Shown one piece after another: positions 5,456-10,755 of a stretch of 10,755 nucleotides of DNA. Below the pieces are notes generated by a model. The model searched no databases. It was given only the letters and a program-made list of their open reading frames with translations, and was not told the DNA's origin. Position 1 is the first letter of the stretch, and each line of letters begins with the position of its first letter. This stretch comes from Campylobacterales bacterium (GTDB taxonomy: Bacteria; Campylobacterota; Campylobacteria; Campylobacterales; QNZT01), in NCBI GenBank assembly GCA_015662615.1, contig DQTU01000052.1:1-10755 (forward strand). The letters are read 5' to 3'. The position numbers and the translations under genes are program-made.

Positions 5456-5825
5456 TAAACAGTCTACGCTAAATGTGTTGGGCGAACCTATGGAGCCTTG
5501 TTCACTAAAACCGTTGACTGGATTTTACCGTGACGGCTACTGCAACACAGGAGAGAACAATCCCGGCATCCATGCCGTTTGTATCTATGCTACGGCAGAG
5601 TTTTTAACATACTCCAAAGCAGTTGGAAACGACCTCTCAACACCGAAGCCTGAGTATAATTTTGCAGGGGTGAAGGCTGGCGAGAGTTGGTGTCTCTCTG
5701 GACCTAGATTTGTTGAGGCATTAATGAACGATAAAGCACCAAAGATATTTATCCACGCTACACATGAAAGAATGTTAGAGCTTGTTGATCTAGAAGTCCT
5801 TAAGCAGTATGCAATTGACCTTTAA
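5448..5825 (+). CDS. DUF2237 family protein
   Basis: The 125-residue product matches the DUF2237 family, whose function is unknown to me. Hallmarks are NVLGEPMEPCS (C18), GFYRDGYCNTG (C32), HAVC (C45), GNDLSTPKPEYNFAGVKAG and WCL (C82), followed by a C-terminal ATHE motif (104-107). Four conserved cysteines suggest a metal- or thiol-linked role. The GTG at 5448 is chosen because family members begin shortly before NVLG; it overlaps the upstream stop by 8 nt, suggesting translational coupling, though no strong RBS is seen. An internal ATG at 5490 would remove the NVLG segment. By hand count, 5461-5700 is about 48% G+C, against about 38% in an mrp slice and 23% at the start of the preceding gene. 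This could reflect horizontal acquisition. Confidence 0.82.
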   Translation: MGDKQSTLNVLGEPMEPCSLKPLTGFYRDGYCNTGENNPGIHAVCIYATAEFLTYSKAVGNDLSTPKPEYNFAGVKAGESWCLSGPRFVEALMNDKAPKIFIHATHERMLELVDLEVLKQYAIDL

Positions 5826-5839
5826 TGACTAGAATAATA

Positions 5840-5853
5840 TTTAACATGTTAAA
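5840..5853. repeat. 14-bp perfect palindrome downstream of DUF2237 gene
   Basis: TTTAACATGTTAAA is a perfect palindrome 15 nt after the DUF2237 stop and about 18 bp before the second operator candidate. As RNA it could form only a weak 5-bp, A/U-only stem, so it is a poor terminator. A protein-binding site is possible but unsupported by a second copy here. Confidence 0.35.
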
Positions 5854-5870
5854 ATAAAAAAATACATTTT

Positions 5871-5897
5871 TAAATAAGATAATTTTTATCCTATTTA
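5871..5897. promoter_or_regulatory. Palindromic operator candidate, copy 2
   Basis: AAATAAGAT-N7-ATCCTATTT (5872-5896), flanked by T and A, repeats the design of the site at 5132-5158. It ends 4 bp before a TATAGT -10 candidate, so it covers the -35 region of the thiamin operon promoter. That position fits a repressor. Its centre GATAA-N3-TTATC also fits the core spacing of a Fur 7-1-7 box, but the outer bases do not, and copy 1 fits less well. Confidence 0.55.
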
Positions 5898-5900
5898 ATG

Positions 5901-5906
5901 TATAGT
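5901..5906 (+). promoter_or_regulatory. Candidate -10 box of the thiamin operon
   Basis: TATAGT lies 14 nt before the first conserved aptamer base region, predicting a transcript start near 5913, just upstream of the TPP riboswitch P1 stem. The -35 region would fall inside the palindromic operator candidate. No -35 consensus is seen, as is common in Campylobacterota. Confidence 0.42.
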
Positions 5907-5919
5907 TCCATTGTCAAAA

Positions 5920-6003
5920 CTCTCGGGGTGCTGTAAAAGGCTGAGATTGCGAAAGCTAGTCCCGTTGAACTTGAACTGGGTAATACCAGCGTAGGGAAGA
6001 GAA
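5920..6003 (+). promoter_or_regulatory. TPP (thiamin pyrophosphate) riboswitch aptamer
   Basis: The conserved thi-box elements are all present in order: CTCGGGGTGCTG, GGCTGAGA (5939-5946), a short P3 stem GC-GAAA-GC, CCCGTTGAAC, and the highly conserved CTGGGTAATACCAGCGTAG with GGGAAGAG closing P1. The aptamer binds TPP and turns off downstream thiamin genes when the cofactor is abundant. It leads the TonB receptor-thiC-thiD operon. About 84 nt separate it from the first start codon, with no G+C-rich terminator stem followed by a T run, so control of translation initiation is the likelier output. Confidence 0.97.
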
Positions 6004-6043
6004 AGTACAAATTTCATATAGACTCCTTTAATTGATTTTTTAC

Positions 6044-6083
6044 CTCTTTTTCCTTACATAAATTTAAAATATTTTGGGGAAAA
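6044..6083 (+). promoter_or_regulatory. Putative riboswitch expression platform sequestering the RBS
   Basis: A CU-rich tract (CTCTTTTTCC, 6044-6053) can pair in two exclusive ways. UUUUCCUU (6048-6055) can pair with the Shine-Dalgarno region GGGGAAAA (6076-6083), 6 Watson-Crick plus 2 wobble pairs. The tract can also pair, with a bulge, with GGGAAGAG (5994-6001), the 3' side of aptamer P1. Ligand binding would free the tract to cover the RBS, giving an OFF switch. This is an inference from hand pairing. Confidence 0.4.
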
Positions 6084-6087
6084 TAAA

Positions 6088-8175
6088 ATGAAATCTAAAA
6101 CTTTAACCGTATCAATCATAACAACACTTGCTATCACAAGCGCGCTATTTGCAAAAGATGTCAATCTTGACACTATTGTGGTCAGCTCTGACTTTAGAGA
6201 GCAAACACTTTCACAAACCTCAGCTAATGTCTCTGTTATCACAGAAGAAGATATTTACAATCGTGCTTCTGAGTCTTTTGAAAACATCATCGGACAGACA
6301 CCAAATGTAAACTTTACAAGCGGAGCTTCACGAGCACATTATATTCAGATAAGAGGTATTGGCGAGAGAAGTCAATTTAAAGCTCCTGTCAATCCCTCTG
6401 TTGGTCTTATAATAGATGGCATGGACTTTTCTCAAAGTGCTTTAGGCGTAACACTTTTTGATGTTTCACAAGTAGAAGTTTTAAAAGGTCCACAGGGGAC
6501 AACATTTGGAGCAAATGGACTTGCAGGAGTGGTAAGCTTGCAAAGTAATCAACCGACAAAAGAGACTGAAGCTCATATCGAAGCAACTATTGGAAACTAC
6601 AACAAACAAGCTTTTGGAGCAGCCGTTGGTGGAACATTACTCAAAGATAAACTTCTTGGAAGATTTTCAATTTATAAAAACTCTAACGATGGTTTTATGG
6701 ACAATAGCTTTTTAAATAGAGAGGATACAAGTGATATAGATGAACTTACAACCAAAGGTCAACTGAAATGGCTAGTAAATGATAAACATACTATTGATTT
6801 AAACCTTATACATGTGGATGTAGATAATGGTTATGATGATTTTACACTTGATAACACAAGAGATTCACATGCTGATGAACCAGGAAAAGACAGACAAAAA
6901 ACAGATGCACTCTCTTTAAAATCAACTTATCAGATAAATTCTAAGATGCATTTAGAGAGTACCATTAGTGCAAGTAAGTCAGACTTAGAGTATGGATATG
7001 ATGAGGATTGGTCTTATGTTGGAGAGTTTACAGAGTCACTGTATCCTTATAGCTCATTTGACCAATATCTTCGAGATAGAAAACAGATTGATTTTGATAT
7101 ACGACTTATTTCTGATAAAGAGGGTCGAATATTTTCAAACTCTACGGATTGGACTGTTGGTGCATATCTTAAAAACTTTAGTGAAGATCTGACTAGAAAT
7201 TATACTTATCTAGACTCTCCTTACACAAGTGAATATGAAACACAAAATCTTGCAGTTTATGGTCAGTTAGATAAACATTTAGATGATAAGTTTACCGTAG
7301 TAACAGGATTAAGAGTTGAAAAATGGGATGCAGAGTATAGCGATTCTGATAATTTTAGTATCGATACTGATGAAGTTTTAGTAGGTGGTAAGTTAGGCTT
7401 AGAGTATAGACAAAATGATAAAAGCCTTTTTTATACCACACTCTCAAGAGGTTATAAACCAGGTGGTGTAAATGCTGATAACTCTTTATCAATAGAAGCA
7501 ATAGATTATGAGACGGAAACTTTATGGAATTTAGATGTGGGGTTAAACTCAGACCATCTTGATGACAAACTACAAAGTCGTATAAACTTCTTTTACGGAC
7601 AAAGAAGAGACCAGCAGGTAAAAAGCTCAATTGCACAACCAAGAGATGATGGTAGTGTAAAGTTTACAGACTACTTGGCAAATGCTGCTAAAAGTCACTA
7701 TTTTGGTTTAGAGTCTGAACTAGACTTCTATCCAATGGAAAACTTACACCTTTTCTCAAATATCGGACTTTTGCAAGCTGAGTTTGATGAGTATGTAGAT
7801 CCAAATCCAGATGCCTATGATGCAGAGGGAAGAGAGCCTGCTCAATCTCCAAAATACCAATACAATCTAGGATTTGACTATATCTTTGCCGACGCTTGGA
7901 TGTTTAAGGCAGATGTTGAGGGAAGAGGAAGTTACTTCTTTTCAAACAGGCATGACGCAAAATCAGACTCTTACAACCTTATGAACTCTAGCCTCTCATA
8001 CAGCACAGGTCAATGGTCAGCATCACTTTGGGGAAGAAACTTAAGTGATGAAGATTATCAAGTGAGAGGATTTGGAAGTTTTGGAAACAATCCAAGCAAA
8101 CTTTATGCAACAGAAACATACACACAATTAGGCTCACCAAGAACATTTGGCTTAACTATATCTTACGATTATTAA
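6088..8175 (+). CDS. TonB-dependent outer-membrane receptor, probable thiamin/precursor uptake
   Basis: This 695-residue protein has a signal peptide (about 1-22, cleavage after ALFA), a TonB box-like DTIVVSS (28-34), and a plug domain (about 40-155) with IQIRGIGERS, GLIIDGM and VEVLKGPQGTTFG. A beta-barrel with many alternating polar/aromatic strands follows, ending in GLTISYDY with the C-terminal aromatic residue expected for BAM insertion. TonB receptors import scarce ligands across the outer membrane using TonB-ExbBD energy. The ligand cannot be read from sequence, but being first gene behind a TPP riboswitch and directly followed by thiC and thiD points to thiamin, its phosphates or an HMP-type precursor. 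The start has GGGGA 7-8 nt upstream. No thiamin inner-membrane transporter gene is visible in this window. Confidence 0.9.
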   Translation: MKSKTLTVSIITTLAITSALFAKDVNLDTIVVSSDFREQTLSQTSANVSVITEEDIYNRASESFENIIGQTPNVNFTSGASRAHYIQIRGIGERSQFKAPVNPSVGLIIDGMDFSQSALGVTLFDVSQVEVLKGPQGTTFGANGLAGVVSLQSNQPTKETEAHIEATIGNYNKQAFGAAVGGTLLKDKLLGRFSIYKNSNDGFMDNSFLNREDTSDIDELTTKGQLKWLVNDKHTIDLNLIHVDVDNGYDDFTLDNTRDSHADEPGKDRQKTDALSLKSTYQINSKMHLESTISASKSDLEYGYDEDWSYVGEFTESLYPYSSFDQYLRDRKQIDFDIRLISDKEGRIFSNSTDWTVGAYLKNFSEDLTRNYTYLDSPYTSEYETQNLAVYGQLDKHLDDKFTVVTGLRVEKWDAEYSDSDNFSIDTDEVLVGGKLGLEYRQNDKSLFYTTLSRGYKPGGVNADNSLSIEAIDYETETLWNLDVGLNSDHLDDKLQSRINFFYGQRRDQQVKSSIAQPRDDGSVKFTDYLANAAKSHYFGLESELDFYPMENLHLFSNIGLLQAEFDEYVDPNPDAYDAEGREPAQSPKYQYNLGFDYIFADAWMFKADVEGRGSYFFSNRHDAKSDSYNLMNSSLSYSTGQWSASLWGRNLSDEDYQVRGFGSFGNNPSKLYATETYTQLGSPRTFGLTISYDY

Positions 8176-8184
8176 GGAAAAAAG

Positions 8185-10056
8185 ATGACTATTCAAACAG
8201 ATATTTTAGGAAATACAGACGATATTATTACAAGAGAGCCGTTACCAGCTTCCACAAAAGTTTATGTTTGTGGGACTATTTATCCTGATATAAAAGTGCC
8301 GATGCGTGAAATTCTTTTGGAAAATGATGACAAATTGAGAGTTTATGACACTTCAGGAGTTTACACAGACCCAACAGTTGATATAGATGTAGCCTTTGGA
8401 ATTAGCCAAATTAGAAAAGAGTGGATTGCAAAAAGAGAAGTAGAAGAGTATGATGGAAGAATTGTAGCTCCAAAAGATAATGGTTACAACTCCGAGGAGC
8501 AGTTAGAACATGCTACGGCTGGATCTGATGGTTTGGTGAGAATACCTTTGAGAGCAAAAAAAGGGGAAAATGTTTCACAACTTTACTACGCAAGAAAAGG
8601 GATTATCACACCAGAGATGGAGTTTGTCGCAATTCGTGAAAATCAAGATAGAGCGATGAGTGAAAGATACCTTAGTGATGAAGAGCGAGAAAAAAGGCTG
8701 AAAGGTCATAATTTTGGTGCAAATTTGCCAGAAGAGATTACTCCTGAATTTGTGAGAAAAGAAGTTGCTGAGGGTCGTGCTGTAATTCCCTGCAACATAA
8801 ACCATCCAGAAGTTGAACCGATGATAATTGGACGAAACTTTTTAGTAAAGGTAAATGCAAACATTGGAAATTCTGCGACAAGCTCGTCTATCGCCCAAGA
8901 AGTTGAAAAGATGGTATGGTCAACTCGCTGGGGTGGCGATACGGTTATGGATTTATCTACTGGTAAAAATATCCATACAACTAGAGATTGGATTTTGAGA
9001 AACTCTCCTGTTCCTATCGGGACGGTTCCTATTTATCAAGCGTTAGAGAAAGTAAATGGTGTTGCTGAGGATTTAACATGGGAAGTGTTTAGAGATACGC
9101 TTATTGAGCAGGCTGAACAAGGTGTGGATTATTTTACTATTCACGCTGGTTTACTTCTTCACCATGTTCCAATGACTGCAAAAAGAGTTACAGGAATTGT
9201 GAGTCGAGGTGGTGCTATCATGGCAAAATGGATGATAGCGCATCACAAAGAGAACTTTTTAAACACACACTTTGAAGATATTTGTGAAATTATGAAGACT
9301 TATGATGTCACTTTCTCACTTGGAGATGGCTTAAGACCCGGTTCCATAGCAGATGCAAATGATGAAGCACAATTTGCAGAGTTAAAAGAGCTTGGAAACT
9401 TAACAAAAATTGCTTGGAAACACGATATCCAAACCCTTATCGAAGGGCCGGGGCATGTTCCGATGCATATGATAAAAGAGAATATGGAGAAGCAATTAGA
9501 GTGGTGTGATGAAGCGCCTTTTTATACGCTTGGACCACTGATAACTGATATCGCACCGGGTTATGACCATATCACTTCAGGAATTGGTGCGGCGATGATT
9601 GGTTGGTATGGTTGTGCCATGTTGTGTTATGTGACACCAAAAGAGCATCTAGGGCTTCCAAATCGTGATGATGTAAAAGAGGGGTTGATAACTTATAAGA
9701 TTGCAGCACATGCGGCGGATGTTGCAAAAGGTCATCCTGGAGCAAGGGCTAGAGATGATGCGATGAGTTTGGCGAGATTTGAATTTCGTTGGATTGACCA
9801 ATTTAATATCGGATTAGATCCAGAACGAGCTAGAGAATATCATGATGATGAACTTCCAATGGAGTCAGCAAAAGTGGCTCATTTTTGCTCTATGTGTGGA
9901 CCTAAGTTTTGTTCGATGAAAATCTCTCAAGAGGTTCGAGATTATGCTGATACTTTAGACTTGAGTGTTGATGCTGCAAAACAACAAGGCATGGATGAGA
10001 TGTCTGAAGTTTTTAAAAAGCATGGCAGCGAAGTTTATGTTAAGGTTGCAAAGTAG
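8185..10056 (+). CDS. thiC: Phosphomethylpyrimidine synthase ThiC
   Basis: ThiC is a radical SAM enzyme that rearranges aminoimidazole ribotide (AIR) to HMP phosphate, the pyrimidine branch of thiamin synthesis. At 623 residues it is full length. The N-terminal domain shows YVCGTIYPDIKVPMREI and VYDTSGVYTDP, and the central TIM barrel includes SRGGAIMAKWMIAHHKEN, SLGDGLRPGSIADAND, EGPGHVPMHMI, ITDIAPGYDHITSGIGAA and YVTPKEHLGLP. The C-terminal cluster-binding motif is C568-x2-C571-x4-C576 (CSMCGPKFC). The ATG is preceded by AAGGA and lies 9 nt after the receptor stop, so the two are co-transcribed under the TPP riboswitch. The 4Fe-4S cluster requirement makes it a plausible client of the Fe-S carrier Mrp encoded nearby, although this is not shown by the sequence. 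Confidence 0.98.
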   Translation: MTIQTDILGNTDDIITREPLPASTKVYVCGTIYPDIKVPMREILLENDDKLRVYDTSGVYTDPTVDIDVAFGISQIRKEWIAKREVEEYDGRIVAPKDNGYNSEEQLEHATAGSDGLVRIPLRAKKGENVSQLYYARKGIITPEMEFVAIRENQDRAMSERYLSDEEREKRLKGHNFGANLPEEITPEFVRKEVAEGRAVIPCNINHPEVEPMIIGRNFLVKVNANIGNSATSSSIAQEVEKMVWSTRWGGDTVMDLSTGKNIHTTRDWILRNSPVPIGTVPIYQALEKVNGVAEDLTWEVFRDTLIEQAEQGVDYFTIHAGLLLHHVPMTAKRVTGIVSRGGAIMAKWMIAHHKENFLNTHFEDICEIMKTYDVTFSLGDGLRPGSIADANDEAQFAELKELGNLTKIAWKHDIQTLIEGPGHVPMHMIKENMEKQLEWCDEAPFYTLGPLITDIAPGYDHITSGIGAAMIGWYGCAMLCYVTPKEHLGLPNRDDVKEGLITYKIAAHAADVAKGHPGARARDDAMSLARFEFRWIDQFNIGLDPERAREYHDDELPMESAKVAHFCSMCGPKFCSMKISQEVRDYADTLDLSVDAAKQQGMDEMSEVFKKHGSEVYVKVAK

Positions 10057-10062
10057 TCCATC

Positions 10063-10755
10063 ATGATAGTTTTAACCATCGCAGGAAGTGACTCTTCAGC
10101 GGGAGCTGGAATCCAAGCAGACTTAAAGACCATAGCAGCAAATGGCTGTTATGGTGCGTCTGTGATTACCAGTATCACTTCACAAAATACTGAAGGCGTA
10201 AGCGATATATACGACTTGCCAATTTCAGTCGTAGAGAGCCAGTTTGAAGCAGTTGTGCGTGATTTGGATGTAAAATTTGTAAAGATTGGAATGCTAAGCT
10301 CTTGTGAAATTGTACAGAGCGTTGATACACTTTTAAAGAAATCAAAAATTCCTTATATTTTAGACCCCGTTATGAGTGCAAAAGATAGTACTAAACTTTT
10401 AAAAAATGAGGCAGTAGAGATGATGAAAAACTCCCTGCTAAAAGAGGCTTTTTTAATTACACCAAATATCCCCGAAGCAGAAGTTTTAACAGGCATGACT
10501 ATCGAAACCATTGAAGATATGAAAGAAGCATGTTTAAAGTTAGATGCACAAAATGTACTCTTAAAAGGTGGGCATCTGCTAGGTGATAATTTGGTAGATA
10601 TTTTATACCATGAGGGAAAGTTTTTTGAATACAAACACCATAAGATTCAAAGTCAAAATACACACGGAACAGGGTGTACATTGGCCTCTGCTATAACATC
10701 GCAACTAGCGCTTGGATCAACACTCTCATATGCTTGTGAAAATGCAATTGAGTAT
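10063..10755 (+). CDS. thiD: HMP/HMP-phosphate kinase ThiD (partial, C-terminus beyond window)
   Basis: ThiD phosphorylates hydroxymethylpyrimidine and then HMP phosphate to HMP diphosphate, the substrate for coupling to the thiazole. The frame is open from ATG 10063 to the window edge, giving 231 residues; the family is usually about 260-270, so roughly 30-40 residues are missing. Ribokinase-fold motifs are clear: LTIAGSDSSAGAGIQADLK (4-22), YILDPVMSAKD, ITPNIPEAEVLTG, LLKGGHLLGD, and the anion-hole/catalytic HGTGC (201-205) followed by TLASAI. The start lies 6 nt after the thiC stop, with no good Shine-Dalgarno (the nearest AAGG is about 18 nt away), so translation is probably coupled to thiC. 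It sits downstream of the TPP riboswitch. Confidence 0.95.
   Translation, partial: MIVLTIAGSDSSAGAGIQADLKTIAANGCYGASVITSITSQNTEGVSDIYDLPISVVESQFEAVVRDLDVKFVKIGMLSSCEIVQSVDTLLKKSKIPYILDPVMSAKDSTKLLKNEAVEMMKNSLLKEAFLITPNIPEAEVLTGMTIETIEDMKEACLKLDAQNVLLKGGHLLGDNLVDILYHEGKFFEYKHHKIQSQNTHGTGCTLASAITSQLALGSTLSYACENAIEY

Overview
The window looks like chromosomal DNA of a Campylobacterota (Epsilonproteobacteria) member, most likely a free-living Sulfurimonas-like organism. The evidence is the AT-rich composition, a fused ispDF gene, an HP1021/Cj1608-type atypical response regulator, and a gene order (mrp divergent from ispDF, then regulator, Sat-like protein, pgpA) that, from memory, matches Campylobacter jejuni Cj1606c-Cj1610. 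The genus is inferred; no search could be run.

Left part, minus strand (3699 down to 1): ispDF, the orphan response regulator, a sulfate adenylyltransferase-like protein with a degraded active site, and pgpA (cut by the window edge). The genes overlap or abut and are presumably one operon. The tight layout is broken once, between the Sat-like gene and pgpA. There an 82-bp element with perfect 22-bp inverted termini lies between two copies of TTTAT, like a small non-autonomous transposon (MITE). Removing it restores a compact stop-RBS-start junction.

Middle, plus strand (3847-5825): mrp, an Fe-S cluster carrier ATPase lacking the usual CxxC but carrying a Cys/His/Gly-rich tail, followed by a hairpin. 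Next comes a two-gene unit: a 79-residue Cys-rich protein of unknown function whose end overlaps a DUF2237 gene of clearly higher G+C content.

Right part, plus strand (5826-10755): a thiamin operon headed by a clear TPP riboswitch. It controls a TonB-dependent outer-membrane receptor, then thiC and thiD (cut by the window edge). The layout suggests that uptake of thiamin or a pyrimidine precursor is co-regulated with synthesis of the HMP moiety.

Two near-identical 25-27 bp palindromes (AAATAAGAY-N7-RTCCTATTT) lie upstream of the Cys-rich/DUF2237 unit and of the thiamin operon. They suggest a shared, unidentified transcription factor acting in addition to the riboswitch.
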